Positions 9,157-19,226 of a DNA stretch of 64,000 nucleotides are shown piece after piece. The stretch covers positions 124,001 through 188,000 of the forward strand of contig JAHHHU010000001.1 of NCBI GenBank assembly GCA_019359175.1. Reading direction: 5' to 3'. The notes under the pieces were generated by a model. The model was not told the origin of the DNA and ran no database searches. It worked only from the letters and a program-made list of their open reading frames with translations. The DNA is from Phormidium tanganyikae FI6-MK23 (GTDB lineage: Bacteria; Cyanobacteriota; Cyanobacteriia; Leptolyngbyales; Leptolyngbyaceae). Numbering within the stretch: the stretch's first letter is position 1; each line of letters starts with the position of its first letter. The position numbers were made by a program, and so were the translations under genes.

Positions 9157-9765
9157 ATGATTTTACAAACTGAAACCAAGCGCAACTACACCCCAGAAGA
9201 ATACTTAGAAGCTGAGGTGCAATCTGATGAGCGACACGAATACATTGACGGTGAGATTCTTTTAATGACAGGCGGACTTCCCAATCACAACAAAATTGCT
9301 GGTAGTTTCTATTCTGCATTACGTTTTGGACTAAAACGCAAGCCATACGAACCTTACGTGACTGACCAACGGCTGTGGATTCCTGAAAAGCGAATTTATA
9401 CTTACCCGGATGTAATGGTTATGGCCCAACCTATTCGATACCAAGAGGGTCGTCGTGATACTTTAATTGATCCAATACTAATTGCAGAAGTATTATCAAA
9501 ATCAACTTGCAGTTACGACAAAGGCGATAAATTTGATGCTTATAAAGGTATCTCAACATTTCAAGAATATCTTCTGATTGACCAATACACAATTCATGTC
9601 GAACATTACGTTTGCGGTGAAGATAGAACGTGGATTTCTGTAGATTATGAAGATGAGAATGCGGAGATTTCGCTTTCTTCTGTATCCTGTCAAATCTTAG
9701 TATCAGATCTCTATGACAAAGTAGACTTTTCTGAACTGCAAGACGAGGAAAGCGATCGCGCATAA
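9157..9765 (+). CDS. Uma2-family PD-(D/E)XK endonuclease-like protein
   Basis: A 202-residue protein of the Uma2 (DUF820) family, very abundant in cyanobacteria. It opens with the typical TPEEYLEAE and RHEYIDGEI segments. It has the PD-(D/E)XK-like acidic positions in YPDVMV and IAEVLSKST, then the C-terminal EYLLID. A restriction-like fold is established for the family, but the biological role is unknown. ATG 9157 is chosen because AGGAG lies 10 bases upstream; the frame is open back to 9028 and would otherwise overlap the preceding gene. Confidence 0.88.
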   Translation: MILQTETKRNYTPEEYLEAEVQSDERHEYIDGEILLMTGGLPNHNKIAGSFYSALRFGLKRKPYEPYVTDQRLWIPEKRIYTYPDVMVMAQPIRYQEGRRDTLIDPILIAEVLSKSTCSYDKGDKFDAYKGISTFQEYLLIDQYTIHVEHYVCGEDRTWISVDYEDENAEISLSSVSCQILVSDLYDKVDFSELQDEESDRA

Positions 9766-9879
9766 AACACTCTGAAGACGGAATTCGAGATCGCTCCCTT
9801 CCTTCCTTTGACTGATGCTGTTTCTATTGAGATTTGGTGAACTAGCAAGAGAAACCCAGTAAGGTAGAGAGTGATTGTC

Positions 9880-10422
9880 ATGCGTAAACTGAACATTGGC
9901 TTATCTGAAGAACAGCGCCAAGGTGTCTGTGAGTTGCTAAACCGCGACTTGGCAGACGAAAACCTGCTTTTGATTAAAACGAAAAAATATCACTGGGATG
10001 TCACTGGTCCCGAATTTCGCTCATTGCACCAAATCTGGGAAGAGCAATACACGATTCTAAACGAAGCGATCGACCAAATCGCTGAACGAGTCCGCGCACT
10101 GGGCGAATATCCCGTTGGAACCGCTGCTGGTTTTATTCAATACTCCACGATCGAAGAACACACGGGCGACATCCCTTCTGCATCGGAAATGGTGGAAAAC
10201 CTGGTCGAAGATCATGAATTGATCATTCGCAACTTGCGCGAACACATTGACCAATGTTCTGACCAGTTCCACGACGAAGGAACTGCTGACTTCCTCACCG
10301 GAATGATGGAACAGCACGAAGAAATGGCATGGATGCTGCGATCGTTCATCTCTGGTAAGCGCGTTGAGTCTGACAATGAAGCGCCGAAAGAAGTGAAATT
10401 TCCCGCAGGTGTCGCAAACTAG
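9880..10422 (+). CDS. dps: Dps-family DNA-protecting ferritin-like protein
   Basis: A 180-residue Dps homolog. The ferroxidase signature of the family is visible: KYHWDVTGPEFRSLHQIWEE with the conserved His/Trp/His, followed by DQIAERVRALGE with the Asp and Glu ligands. Dps forms a dodecamer that oxidises and stores iron and may bind DNA, protecting cells under oxidative stress or starvation. A GTG at 9871 is in frame, but ATG 9880 with upstream AAGG/GAGAG is the likelier start. A strong hairpin terminator follows and is shared with the convergent GNAT gene. Confidence 0.92.
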   Translation: MRKLNIGLSEEQRQGVCELLNRDLADENLLLIKTKKYHWDVTGPEFRSLHQIWEEQYTILNEAIDQIAERVRALGEYPVGTAAGFIQYSTIEEHTGDIPSASEMVENLVEDHELIIRNLREHIDQCSDQFHDEGTADFLTGMMEQHEEMAWMLRSFISGKRVESDNEAPKEVKFPAGVAN

Positions 10423-10442
10423 CAATCGACCTTAGATATAAA

Positions 10443-10477
10443 AAAGCTCCCAATGTCATAGAGGCATTGGGAGCTTT
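10443..10477. terminator. Bidirectional hairpin terminator between dps and GNAT genes
   Basis: A perfect 13-bp stem (AAAGCTCCCAATG at 10443-10455, its complement at 10465-10477) with a 9-base loop, flanked by A and T runs. It lies between two convergent genes and should stop transcription from both sides. Confidence 0.9.
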
Positions 10478-10484
10478 AGTCTAT

Positions 10485-10952
10485 TTACCCGATATCACAT
10501 TCCACTTCAACCGAAAGCGTAGAAGTCGGCAACACCAGCGGCTGATTGAAGTACACCATCGTCGTCGTTTGATTCGTCTCAAACCCGATGCGCTTGTAAA
10601 ACTCCTGCTGATTCGTCGTCATTAAGTAAAGCCGCTCGACTTGCGACACCTGCGGATGGCTCAACACCGTTTGGACTAACTTACGTCCGAGTCCTGCCCC
10701 TTGATAATCCGGATGCACCACCACATCCCAAATTGTGGCGCGATAAATTCCATCAGAAGTTGCTCTCGCAAATCCAATCAAACGCTCGCCATCCCAAGCA
10801 GAAATCACCGGATCACTATTTTTAATCGCGATCGCCAAATCTTCTGGCTTGCGATCACTGGCCCAAAATGCCGCGACTTGAAATAAGGCTTGAAGCTGAG
10901 TGAGATCGATTTGACTTTTGCGATCGCAAAATTGAACGTGGCTACAATCCAT
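10485..10952 (-). CDS. GNAT-family N-acetyltransferase
   Basis: A 155-residue GNAT acetyltransferase. The acetyl-CoA binding motif A is VVHPDYQGAGLGRKLVQ (R/QxxGxG/A type), preceded by the strands LIGFARATSDG and ATIWDVVV and followed by LYLMTTNQQEFYKRIGF. Substrates of this branch are diverse and cannot be read from sequence. It is monocistronic: the terminator shared with dps lies just past its stop, and the diheme-type cytochrome gene diverges upstream. Confidence 0.85.
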   Translation of the reverse strand: MDCSHVQFCDRKSQIDLTQLQALFQVAAFWASDRKPEDLAIAIKNSDPVISAWDGERLIGFARATSDGIYRATIWDVVVHPDYQGAGLGRKLVQTVLSHPQVSQVERLYLMTTNQQEFYKRIGFETNQTTTMVYFNQPLVLPTSTLSVEVECDIG

Positions 10953-11180
10953 TCCTGATTTCCTGAAATTAGAGTGAAACTTTGTTGTATCTGAAATTGA
11001 TTTCGATATCGGTCGTGAATTTAGCAGTCTTACCGCAGAAATCTTCTCGATTATTCTGTATGAGGCTTAGAGCCTACATCGTACCGATGTCAGATCCCGA
11101 AACAAATTGCGTCCACTGCGAGTCAGTGCCCCTGCTGCCTTATCATCAAGTTGAACCGGATTCAACGTGAGCAATGTCGT

Positions 11181-11720
11181 ATGTCAAATTCACTTCAGCC
11201 TAAACCGCGTCGGATTCGGAGACGTTCTCCCGTGATTTTAATCGGAATTTTGCTGATTTGGAGCCTAATTTTAGGATGGGGACTCGCTCAAGCTGTTGAA
11301 ACGCCCCAAAAATCCGCTGAGATCGGAACTGTTGACGTGGTTTCCGGCAATCTCAAACTCGGACAGCAGTTCTATTTGGAAAACTGTGCAACTTGTCATA
11401 TTGGCATTCCGCCCGCTGCTTTCCCAACGCAGACTTGGCGCGATTTGCTCCAAGATTCTCAGCATTACGGCGCGACTCTGACTCCACTCGCAGATCCGGC
11501 TCGATCGCTGGTGTGGAACTATCTCAGAACCTTCTCCCGCCAAGCTCTCGAAGAGGAGCAGACTCCTTACCGTTTGGGCGAATCAAAACCGTTCAAGATT
11601 TTGCATCCCAAGGTCGAAGTCCCGCGCCCTGTAACGCTTTCTAGCTGCCTCGCTTGTCATCCAGGAACAAATCAATATAACTTCCGCAAGCTCAGTGCAG
11701 ATTGGGAAAATGCGCCTTAG
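11181..11720 (+). CDS. Diheme-type cytochrome c, membrane anchored
   Basis: A 179-residue protein with a basic N-terminus, one hydrophobic segment at about residues 18-38 (signal anchor or signal peptide), and two CxxCH haem-attachment motifs: CATCH at about residue 70 and CLACH at about 155. Both hemes should be attached covalently on the lumenal/periplasmic side. Similar small diheme cytochromes c occur widely in cyanobacteria, but their redox partners are not settled. ATG 11181 is preferred to the in-frame upstream start at 11151, because the signal segment then has a normal short N-region. Confidence 0.82.
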   Translation: MSNSLQPKPRRIRRRSPVILIGILLIWSLILGWGLAQAVETPQKSAEIGTVDVVSGNLKLGQQFYLENCATCHIGIPPAAFPTQTWRDLLQDSQHYGATLTPLADPARSLVWNYLRTFSRQALEEEQTPYRLGESKPFKILHPKVEVPRPVTLSSCLACHPGTNQYNFRKLSADWENAP

Positions 11721-12011
11721 TTCTGATTCGCAGAGAGTTTCTTCCGCCTTTGTAGATCGCGATCGATTGTCCTGTTCTACAACCGCCCAAAAAATTAAAC
11801 TTACGATCGAACTTTAACCCGCTCCGTTTCGTCGCACGATCGCAGCACTCAATTACGGTTTTCCCCCGATCCCCTTGCCCGTTCAGGTTCCGTTCTGGGT
11901 GATAGGATTGGAATACCTTTGATTCGGATCGATGCAGAAGTGTTAAGATGCGCTTTTTGAAGTCTCGATCGAAGCCACACCCACATTCAGAAGCTCTGAT
12001 TTCCTCCTGTC

Positions 12012-15000
12012 ATGTTTAAATCTCTCCTGGGCGACCCCAACACGCGCAAGCTCAAGAAATACAAACCGCTAGTCAACGATGTCAATCTGCTAGAAGAAGA
12101 GATTGAACCGCTTTCGGATGAAGCATTGAGAGCGAAGACTATTGAATTTAGAGAGCGACTCGCAAAGGCGAAGAATCGAGACGAAGAGAAGCAGATTCTC
12201 GACGATATTTTGCCTGAAGCGTTTGCAGTCGTGCGGGAAGCTGGAAAGCGCGTTCTGGGAATGCGGCACTTTGATGTGCAGTTGATCGGCGGCATGGTGC
12301 TACACGATGGGCAAATCGCAGAAATGAAAACCGGGGAAGGTAAAACCCTAGTTTCGACGCTGCCTGCTTATTTGAATGCGTTGTCTGGTAAAGGCGTTCA
12401 CGTCGTTACGGTGAACGATTATCTGGCAAAACGCGACGCGGAATGGATGGGACAAGTTCACCGCTTTTTGGGCTTGAGCGTCGGACTGATTCAGCAGAAT
12501 ATGAGTCCGATCGAGCGTCAGAAAAACTACGCTTGTGATATTACCTACGCGACAAACAGCGAACTGGGATTTGATTACCTGCGGGACAACATGGCGACTG
12601 CGATGGAAGAAGTCGTGCAGCGCCCGTTTAATTACTGTGTAATCGACGAAGTGGATTCGGTGCTGATTGATGAAGCTCGGACTCCGCTGATTATTTCGGG
12701 TCAGGTTGAACGCCCGACTGAGAAATATATGCAGGCGGCAGGAGTCGCTCGATCGCTCAAACGCGATGATCATTACGAAGTCGATGAGAAACAGCGGAAT
12801 ATTCTGCTTACCGATGAAGGGTTTATCGCAGCAGAACAGCTTCTTGGCGTTTCTGACTTGTTTGATCCGAATGATCCTTGGGCGCACTACGTTTTCAACG
12901 CGATCAAAGCGAAGGAACTGTTTATCAACGATGTGAACTACATTGTGCGAAACAGCGAAATCGTGATTGTGGATGAGTTCACAGGACGAGTAATGCCCGG
13001 TCGTCGGTGGAGCGATGGACTGCACCAAGCGATCGAAGCAAAAGAAGGAGTCGAGATTCAAAACGAGACTCAAACTTTAGCAACGATTACCTATCAAAAT
13101 TTCTTTCTGCTCTATCCGAAACTTGCGGGCATGACCGGAACCGCGAAGACCGAAGAGGCAGAGCTTGAGAAGATTTATAAGCTCGAAGTTACCCTAGTTC
13201 CAACGAACCAACCGCGTCGCCGAGTCGATCAATCGGATGTCGTTTACAAAACTGAAGCAGGCGATCTCACCGTTTTTGCGCGGGAGTGTGCCGAAAAAGT
13301 TGAGCAAGGTCGCCCCGTTCTCGCTTGGGTGATGAACCTAGAAGCATTGGGCAACTTATCTCAACTGCTCGAAAAACAAGAACTTCCTCACAATCTCTGT
13401 CCGGGTCTGCCTCAAAGCACCGAGCAAGCGAGAGAAATCGTGCGGCAGTCCAAGCAACCCGGAATGATCACCGTCACGAACAGTTACGAAGTCTACCGAA
13501 TGATTCGGCAAGCGGCTCCCGAAGGTGAAAATGGGCTGTTTGTGCTGGGCATCACCGGAAAATGGAGCGCGATCGCACTTGAATGTGAGGAAATGCACCG
13601 CACGGGTCGCCCCGTTCTCGTCGGAACCACGAGCGTTGAGAAATCAGAATTGCTCTCTCAACTGCTGCAAGAATTGAACGTGCCGCACAACTTGCTGAAC
13701 GCGAAGCCAGAGAACGTAGAGCGGGAATCCGAGATCATCGCTCAAGCGGGTCGGATGGGGAAAGTCACGATCGCGACGAACATGGCGGGACGCGGAACCG
13801 ACATTATCTTGGGCGGTAACTCCGACTACATGGCGCGGCTGAAGATTCGTGAATACTTCATGCCTCGGATTGTTGAGCCTGAAGACGACAATGATTTTTC
13901 GGGAAGAGGGTTTGCGGATCAGCGCGGAGGCGGACAAGGCTTTGAACTCGGACAAAAGATCAAGACTTGGAAAGCAAAATCGGATATTTATCCGACTGAG
14001 CTTTCTAGTGAAACCGAGCAAGCTTTGAAAGATGCCGTTCACGTTGCAGTACAGCAATACGGTGAGCGCAGTTTGCCAGAGTTGGAAGCGGAAGACAAGA
14101 TCGCAACCGCAGCCGAAAAAGCGCCGACGACTGATCTAGTGATTCAGAAGCTCCGCGAAGTCTACAAGATGATTCGCAAGGAGTATGATGGCTTCACCGA
14201 TGGCGAACATGATGAAGTCGTAAAACTGGGTGGATTGCACGTCATTGGGACAGAGCGCCACGAATCGCGTCGGATTGACAACCAACTGCGCGGACGTGCT
14301 GGACGACAAGGCGATCCCGGATCAACGAAATTCTTCTTGAGTTTGCAGGATAACTTGCTGCGGATTTTTGGAGGCGATCGCGTTGCGGGCATGATGAATG
14401 CGTTCCGCGTCGAAGAAGATATGCCGATCGAATCGAAAATGTTGACTCGATCGCTCGAAGGCGCACAGAAGAAGGTTGAAACCTACTACTACGACATTCG
14501 GAAGCAGGTGTTTGAATACGACGAAGTGATGAACAATCAGCGTCGTGCGATCTATGCTGAGCGTCGTCGGGTGCTGGAAGGTCAAGACCTCAAGGAAAAA
14601 GTGATTGAATACGCGGAACGAACAATGGATGACGTTGTGGAAGCGTATATCAATCCCGAACTGCCGCCGGAAGAATGGGAACTCGATAAGCTTCTGAGTA
14701 AGGTGAAAGAGTTTGTGTACTTGCTGCAAGATCTTGAACCCAGCGATCTCGAAGATATGAGCTTGGGTGAGATGAAAGCGTTTTTACATGAGCAGGCGCG
14801 GATTGCGTATGACATGAAAGAAGCTGAGGTGGATTCGGTACAACCGGGGCTGATGCGTCAGGCGGAACGGTTCTTTATTCTCAATCGGATTGATACGTTG
14901 TGGCGCGAACATCTGCAATCGATGGATGGCTTGCGCGAGTCGGTGGGCTTGCGCGGTTATGGGCAGAAAGATCCGCTGATTGAGTATAAGAGCGAGGGCT

Positions 15001-15110
15001 ATGAATTGTTCTTGGAGATGATGATCAACATTCGTCGGGATGTGGTCTATTCGCTGTTCCAATTCCAGCCGCAACAACAACAGCCTCAAGTTGAGGTTGA
15101 AGTCGTTTAG
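12012..15110 (+). CDS. secA: Preprotein translocase ATPase SecA with extra internal NBD2 segment
   Basis: A 1032-residue SecA, the ATP-driven motor pushing preproteins through SecYEG at plasma and thylakoid membranes. NBD1 carries Walker A (MKTGEGKT near residue 104) and Walker B ([13 protein letters not shown]). Also visible are the preprotein cross-linking domain, the second nucleotide domain with [25 protein letters not shown], and the helical scaffold and wing domains. Cyanobacterial SecA is normally about 930 residues. The excess is explained by about 99 codons (residues about 418-516) that look like a diverged second copy of the start of NBD2. The first copy lacks the MAGRGTD helicase motif; the second copy keeps it. 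There is no C-terminal zinc motif. The roughly 290 bases upstream show no other gene. Confidence 0.95.
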   Translation: MFKSLLGDPNTRKLKKYKPLVNDVNLLEEEIEPLSDEALRAKTIEFRERLAKAKNRDEEKQILDDILPEAFAVVREAGKRVLGMRHFDVQLIGGMVLHDGQIAEMKTGEGKTLVSTLPAYLNALSGKGVHVVTVNDYLAKRDAEWMGQVHRFLGLSVGLIQQNMSPIERQKNYACDITYATNSELGFDYLRDNMATAMEEVVQRPFNYCVIDEVDSVLIDEARTPLIISGQVERPTEKYMQAAGVARSLKRDDHYEVDEKQRNILLTDEGFIAAEQLLGVSDLFDPNDPWAHYVFNAIKAKELFINDVNYIVRNSEIVIVDEFTGRVMPGRRWSDGLHQAIEAKEGVEIQNETQTLATITYQNFFLLYPKLAGMTGTAKTEEAELEKIYKLEVTLVPTNQPRRRVDQSDVVYKTEAGDLTVFARECAEKVEQGRPVLAWVMNLEALGNLSQLLEKQELPHNLCPGLPQSTEQAREIVRQSKQPGMITVTNSYEVYRMIRQAAPEGENGLFVLGITGKWSAIALECEEMHRTGRPVLVGTTSVEKSELLSQLLQELNVPHNLLNAKPENVERESEIIAQAGRMGKVTIATNMAGRGTDIILGGNSDYMARLKIREYFMPRIVEPEDDNDFSGRGFADQRGGGQGFELGQKIKTWKAKSDIYPTELSSETEQALKDAVHVAVQQYGERSLPELEAEDKIATAAEKAPTTDLVIQKLREVYKMIRKEYDGFTDGEHDEVVKLGGLHVIGTERHESRRIDNQLRGRAGRQGDPGSTKFFLSLQDNLLRIFGGDRVAGMMNAFRVEEDMPIESKMLTRSLEGAQKKVETYYYDIRKQVFEYDEVMNNQRRAIYAERRRVLEGQDLKEKVIEYAERTMDDVVEAYINPELPPEEWELDKLLSKVKEFVYLLQDLEPSDLEDMSLGEMKAFLHEQARIAYDMKEAEVDSVQPGLMRQAERFFILNRIDTLWREHLQSMDGLRESVGLRGYGQKDPLIEYKSEGYELFLEMMINIRRDVVYSLFQFQPQQQQPQVEVEVV
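13262..13557 (+). repeat. Diverged internal tandem duplication within secA (first copy plus linker)
   Basis: The identical 16-base string GGTCGCCCCGTTCTCG occurs at 13308 and again at 13605, 297 bases (99 codons) apart. TCTCAACTGCT recurs at 13359 and 13656 with the same offset. The protein segments around them align ([13 protein letters not shown] with [27 protein letters not shown] with [14 protein letters not shown]). This marks a tandem in-frame duplication of part of the second nucleotide-binding domain. Confidence 0.8.
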
Positions 15111-15133
15111 TTGAAGAATACTGGAGCGGATTT

Positions 15134-15246
15134 GACGGGTTCTTTGGCGACCGTGTAAAGACGCTTATCGCTTCGTTTCGGGAGGCTTCTGCCCCTAAAT
15201 CCCCCCAAATTTGGGGGGCGAAGACTTCAGCATCGAACAGATGACT
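15134..15246. repeat. Copy A of a palindromic MITE-like repeat
   Basis: Lying between secA and the convergent sbcD-like gene, this stretch holds a near-perfect palindrome at 15191-15219 (GCCCCTAAATCCCCCC and its complement). On its left is a sequence resembling the arm of the better-preserved copy at 41871-42042 (TTTGACGGG, CGCTTCGTT, GGCTTCTGCC). It appears to be a shortened, decayed copy with only one core. It may also serve as a transcription stop. Confidence 0.6.
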
Positions 15247-15284
15247 TATGTATATGCGGTAGCTCTTCAAAGCAAGGAAGTATA

Positions 15285-16562
15285 TCAAAGAAGCCGCAAT
15301 TGGGTCTGTACGACTTCCATTTCTCCAGACTCAGATTCGATATAAAACTCTTCTTGTGCCAACAGTGCTTTTGCTGCTTCTAAAATTGGATCGGCTAACA
15401 GCTTCAAATCTTCCCGATTCGCCAAATAAGCTCTGAGCGCATCCAAAGGCTCGATCGCACTTCCAACTCCCAATTCTGGTAAACGCGATCGAGACATTTG
15501 ACTGACTAATCCTGCCTGAATCGTATAGGTATGAGCGATTTCTAAAACGGTGTGCAAATCTGCATCGTCGATCAAATCGAGTTGCTCTGGACGAACTTGA
15601 TAAACGACGCGAACGACGGCATCTTCGATCGCTTTTTTCTCGATCGCGCTCAGTAGATCCGAATGCGGATCGTCTGATTCAGTCAAATCAACTTCGATCG
15701 TACAAAACGATCGCACAGGTAACGGACAAAATTCAACCTCGGCTGAACCTCGATCGACATTTACGCGAATAAATCCTTTTTCCTCTTGCTCTTCGCTAAA
15801 ATCAACTCGTTCAATGCTGCCGGGATAAACGACGAATGGATCTTTGGATAGAATTTGATGACGATGTACATGACCGAGAGCTACATAATCAAACGCATCA
15901 CGAGTTAGAAACTCTAATGGAATCGTGAATCCTTTGCCAACAGCTAGGAATCTCTCTGCGCCATAGTTTGCGGCATCGACCATCAAATGCGCGAGTAACA
16001 CAGTTGGAATCGTGGGATCGAGTTTACGAACTTCGCCTTCCATTGCGGCTCGTAATCGATCAAGTAATAAATGCCCCACCTCCGACATCGATAATCCATC
16101 GGTTTCGGGACGGGTCAACAACGTCGATCGCGTTAACCACGGCAAAGTAATGACTTGAATATCACCGTGATGCGTGTGAATTCGATGGGTTTCTAATCGA
16201 TCTCCCACGATGATATGCGGAACTCCGAGCGTTCGATAGATACAGAGACTCGCGCCGCCTGCACCCTGAGAATGCTGATCGTGGTTTCCGACTAGGAGAA
16301 CGGCGGGAATTTCAGCATCAGCAAGACGACGAAACTGACGCGCGAACGCTTGCTGAATGTAAGGCGGCGGTGTGGCATCCGGGAAGGCATCCCCACCAAA
16401 TAGAACTAAGTCAACAGGTTCGGAGAGTGCTCGATCGAGACATTTCCCTAAAGTTGCAACAAAATCCTCTAAGCGCGTATTCAACCCGGTTTTGGGGTTA
16501 ATCTTGCCGTGAACAAACCCGCTACCGAGATGAATATCAGACAAATGGAGAATCTTGATCAT
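15285..16562 (-). CDS. sbcD: SbcD/Mre11-type DNA repair exonuclease
   Basis: A 425-residue calcineurin-like metallophosphoesterase. Phosphoesterase motifs are visible in order: HLSDIHLGSG (motif I), FGGDAFPDATPP (motif II), VLLVGNHDQHS (motif III), then LAHLMVDAAN and ALGHVHRHQ (motifs IV and V). The C-terminal 150 residues resemble the capping and SbcC-contact region. SbcD is the nuclease subunit that with the SbcC ATPase trims hairpins and blocked DNA ends. No sbcC gene lies in the window, which is common in cyanobacteria. It is followed 4 bases upstream by an SDR gene on the same strand, so the two are probably co-transcribed. Confidence 0.87.
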   Translation of the reverse strand: MIKILHLSDIHLGSGFVHGKINPKTGLNTRLEDFVATLGKCLDRALSEPVDLVLFGGDAFPDATPPPYIQQAFARQFRRLADAEIPAVLLVGNHDQHSQGAGGASLCIYRTLGVPHIIVGDRLETHRIHTHHGDIQVITLPWLTRSTLLTRPETDGLSMSEVGHLLLDRLRAAMEGEVRKLDPTIPTVLLAHLMVDAANYGAERFLAVGKGFTIPLEFLTRDAFDYVALGHVHRHQILSKDPFVVYPGSIERVDFSEEQEEKGFIRVNVDRGSAEVEFCPLPVRSFCTIEVDLTESDDPHSDLLSAIEKKAIEDAVVRVVYQVRPEQLDLIDDADLHTVLEIAHTYTIQAGLVSQMSRSRLPELGVGSAIEPLDALRAYLANREDLKLLADPILEAAKALLAQEEFYIESESGEMEVVQTQLRLL

Positions 16563-16566
16563 GCGG

Positions 16567-17373
16567 TTACCGAACCATAGTGCTGCGAATAATTGTACTA
16601 AATGCGCTGTCTGGAAGCACCTTTCTTAACGTCAGAAAGATTCGAGCGAGACGATCGCTTGGATAACGCAATCGACTAGAGGAATCGATCGCGGCTTTAT
16701 AAATCGTTGCGGCTACGTCTTCTGGCGGTGCGCCTTGTTCCCCTGCACGACTCATTTTTGGCAAAATTCGATCGACGAATTCGTCATACGCAGTAATGTC
16801 AGATTTGGCGATATCGGGAGAGCGATCGTAAAAATCTGTTTTGATCGGGCCCGGTTCGATCAGTTTGACGCGAATGTTAAACGGCTCTAATTCGTACTGA
16901 AGCCCGTCTGAAAATCCTTCTACCGCCCATTTTGTAGCGTGATACAAACTGTAGATTGGAAACGCCATTTTGCCCCCGATCGAAGCGATGTTGATAATTA
17001 CCCCCGATCGCCGTTCCCGAAAATGCGGCAATACGGCTCTCGTCACTTCCATCAAGCCAAACACATTTGTATCGAACTGCTTGCGAATCTGCTCCGGTGA
17101 ACAGTTCTCAAACGCACCCATCAACGCATATCCCGCATTGTTCACCAAAACATCGATCGTGCCAAACTTCGAGAAAGATTGAGCGATCGCGGTTTGAATC
17201 GATTCCAAATCCGTAACATCCAGTTGTAAGGGATGAATATTCTTGGTGATCCAATCCGCTTTTTCGGGTGATCGCATGGTTGCAATCACCGTCCAGCCTT
17301 TTTTAGCAAAGAGTAAAGCCGTCGATCGACCAATTCCAGTCGATGCGCCTGTAATTAGAACCGTTTTCGTCAT
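16567..17373 (-). CDS. Short-chain dehydrogenase/reductase
   Basis: A 268-residue classical SDR. Rossmann nucleotide motif TGASTGIGRS at residues 8-17, DVLVNNAGYA structural motif, catalytic Ser in IINIASIGG and catalytic YHATK. The substrate is unknown; the sequence belongs to the broad group of bacterial SDRs with C-terminal extensions that act on lipids or retinol-like alcohols. Its stop lies 4 bases before the sbcD-like start. It diverges from the glutaredoxin-like gene with only 32 bases between starts, so promoters of both must overlap. Confidence 0.86.
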   Translation of the reverse strand: MTKTVLITGASTGIGRSTALLFAKKGWTVIATMRSPEKADWITKNIHPLQLDVTDLESIQTAIAQSFSKFGTIDVLVNNAGYALMGAFENCSPEQIRKQFDTNVFGLMEVTRAVLPHFRERRSGVIINIASIGGKMAFPIYSLYHATKWAVEGFSDGLQYELEPFNIRVKLIEPGPIKTDFYDRSPDIAKSDITAYDEFVDRILPKMSRAGEQGAPPEDVAATIYKAAIDSSSRLRYPSDRLARIFLTLRKVLPDSAFSTIIRSTMVR

Positions 17374-17405
17374 AATATCGGGGGAAGATTTGACACGAAT
17401 TTTAG

Positions 17406-17660
17406 ATGAGATTAATTCTGTACAGCAAGCCCGGATGCCATCTATGTGAAGGATTGCAGGAAAAATTGGAGCAGATTCAAACCCTCTCGTTTGAATTAGA
17501 AGTCCGGGACATCACCACGCGCGATGATTGGTTTCAAGCATATCAGTACGAAATCCCAGTTCTGTACCTCGAAGATTTGATGTTGCCGCGCCCTTCTCCG
17601 CGATCGAGCGTTCAGCAATTGGAATCTGTGTTACAGAAATATATGTCATCAAACGCCTAA
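17406..17660 (+). CDS. Glutaredoxin-like thioredoxin-fold protein
   Basis: An 84-residue protein of the DUF836/glutaredoxin-like group. The redox motif CHLC sits at residues 11-14 (SKPGCHLCEGLQ), and the cis-proline region is EIPVLYL. It is expected to act as a small thiol-disulfide exchanger in the cytoplasm. It precedes murE by 38 bases on the same strand, so the two may share a transcript. Confidence 0.82.
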   Translation: MRLILYSKPGCHLCEGLQEKLEQIQTLSFELEVRDITTRDDWFQAYQYEIPVLYLEDLMLPRPSPRSSVQQLESVLQKYMSSNA

Positions 17661-17698
17661 AAACAGTAGGCGAAACCCGATCGGGCAAGGAGGTATCG

Positions 17699-19207
17699 AT
17701 GCAGCTAAGAGAACTATTAACCAAGCTTCCTGGGATGAGGGAAACTTTTCCTGACCATCCTGCGCTAAATGCCGAGGTCAAAGGCTTAACGACGAATTCG
17801 CTGTCCTGTCAGGCGGGAGATTTGTTTATCGGAATGCCGGGGACTCGTGTAGATGGAGGAGATTTTTGGCAGAGTGCGATCGCGGCAGGTGCGATCGCGG
17901 CGATCGTGTCTCCTGAAGCTGCGAATCGAGCTATGAGCGATCCAGCGTTTCAATCGGATCAGCCTCCGCTAATCATTTCAGCGATCGATATGGCTCAAGC
18001 TTGTGCGTCTTTGGCAACTGCGTTTTACGATTTTCCGGCTCAAAAGCTGAAATTAGTCGGGGTCACTGGCACGAACGGTAAGACGACCACGACGCATTTG
18101 ATCGAATATTTGTTGGAGCGATCGCATAAAGATACGGCGCTACTCGGCACGCTTTACACCCGCTGGAAGGGCTTTCAGCAGACTGCACTTCATACGACAC
18201 CTTTCCCCGTGGAATTGCAGCATCAGTTGGCTTCTGCGCTGCATGCAGGCTGTGAGTTCGGAGTGATGGAAGTGAGTTCTCATGCACTGGCTCAAGGTCG
18301 CGTGCTGGGCTGCGAATTTGCTGTGACTGTGTTTACGAATTTGACCCAGGATCACCTCGATTTCCATCGCGATATGGAAGATTACTTTGCAGCAAAAGCG
18401 CTGTTGTTCGGGGTGGACTATTTGAAAGGAAAAGCGATCGTCAATCTCGATGATGCTTATGGTCAAAAAATAGTCGATCGACTAACTCGCGAATCGGTTT
18501 GGACTTACAGCACACAGCAGCAAGCGGATCTCTGGACGAGCGATCTGAACTATGAATCCGATGGTGTGAGTGGAACGTTGCACACTCCGATGGGCGATGC
18601 TGCGTTTAAGTCGCCGTTAGTTGGACAGTTTAACTTAGCGAATCTGTTAGCAGCGGTTGGAGCAGGGTTACAGCTAGGTTTGGAACTAAGCACGATCGTC
18701 GAAGCGCTTCCTGGATTTACGGGTGTTCCTGGACGAATGGAGCAGGTTCAGGTCAAACCGGATCAAGATATCAGCGTGATTGTGGACTATGCACATACGC
18801 CCGATAGTTTAGAAAATATGCTCAAAGCATCTCGTCCGTTTATTTCAGGGCAGATGATTTGTGTGTTCGGCTGTGGCGGAGATCGCGATCGCACCAAACG
18901 CCCGAAGATGGGAAACATTGCCGCAACTCTAGCGGATCAGGTGATCGTAACTTCCGATAATCCCAGAACTGAGAATCCAGAGCAGATTCTAGAAGATGTC
19001 GTGGCTGGAATTCCGACCTCTGTAAATCCGACGGTAATTGGCGATCGTGCAACTGCAATTAGAACCGCGATTTTGCAGGCGAAACCAGGAGATGGTGTGT
19101 TAATTGCTGGAAAAGGGCACGAAGACTATCAAATTTTGGGAACAGAGAAGATCCACTTTGACGATCGAGAACAGGCGCGGATGGCGTTAAGCGATCGATT
19201 GGGTTAA
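17699..19207 (+). CDS. murE: UDP-MurNAc-L-alanyl-D-glutamate--2,6-diaminopimelate ligase
   Basis: A 502-residue Mur ligase. The ATP-binding loop is GVTGTNGKTTTTHLIEY (about residues 121-137), the central HTTP and MEVSSHAL segments follow, and the diaminopimelate-selecting motif DNPRTENPEQI lies near residue 425 (DNPR specifies meso-diaminopimelate rather than lysine). The enzyme adds diaminopimelate to the peptidoglycan precursor in the cytoplasm. ATG 17699 is preceded by a full AAGGAGGT ribosome site. The frame extends to 17528, but that part overlaps the glutaredoxin-like gene and is not homologous. Length is normal for the family. Confidence 0.96.
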   Translation: MQLRELLTKLPGMRETFPDHPALNAEVKGLTTNSLSCQAGDLFIGMPGTRVDGGDFWQSAIAAGAIAAIVSPEAANRAMSDPAFQSDQPPLIISAIDMAQACASLATAFYDFPAQKLKLVGVTGTNGKTTTTHLIEYLLERSHKDTALLGTLYTRWKGFQQTALHTTPFPVELQHQLASALHAGCEFGVMEVSSHALAQGRVLGCEFAVTVFTNLTQDHLDFHRDMEDYFAAKALLFGVDYLKGKAIVNLDDAYGQKIVDRLTRESVWTYSTQQQADLWTSDLNYESDGVSGTLHTPMGDAAFKSPLVGQFNLANLLAAVGAGLQLGLELSTIVEALPGFTGVPGRMEQVQVKPDQDISVIVDYAHTPDSLENMLKASRPFISGQMICVFGCGGDRDRTKRPKMGNIAATLADQVIVTSDNPRTENPEQILEDVVAGIPTSVNPTVIGDRATAIRTAILQAKPGDGVLIAGKGHEDYQILGTEKIHFDDREQARMALSDRLG

Positions 19208-19226
19208 ACATTGGGCTAAACAAAGT

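Noticed and set aside
12348..14815. Long minus-strand frames inside secA (up to 241 codons)
   Set aside because: They are antisense shadows of a highly conserved coding region with no start signals and no recognisable product.
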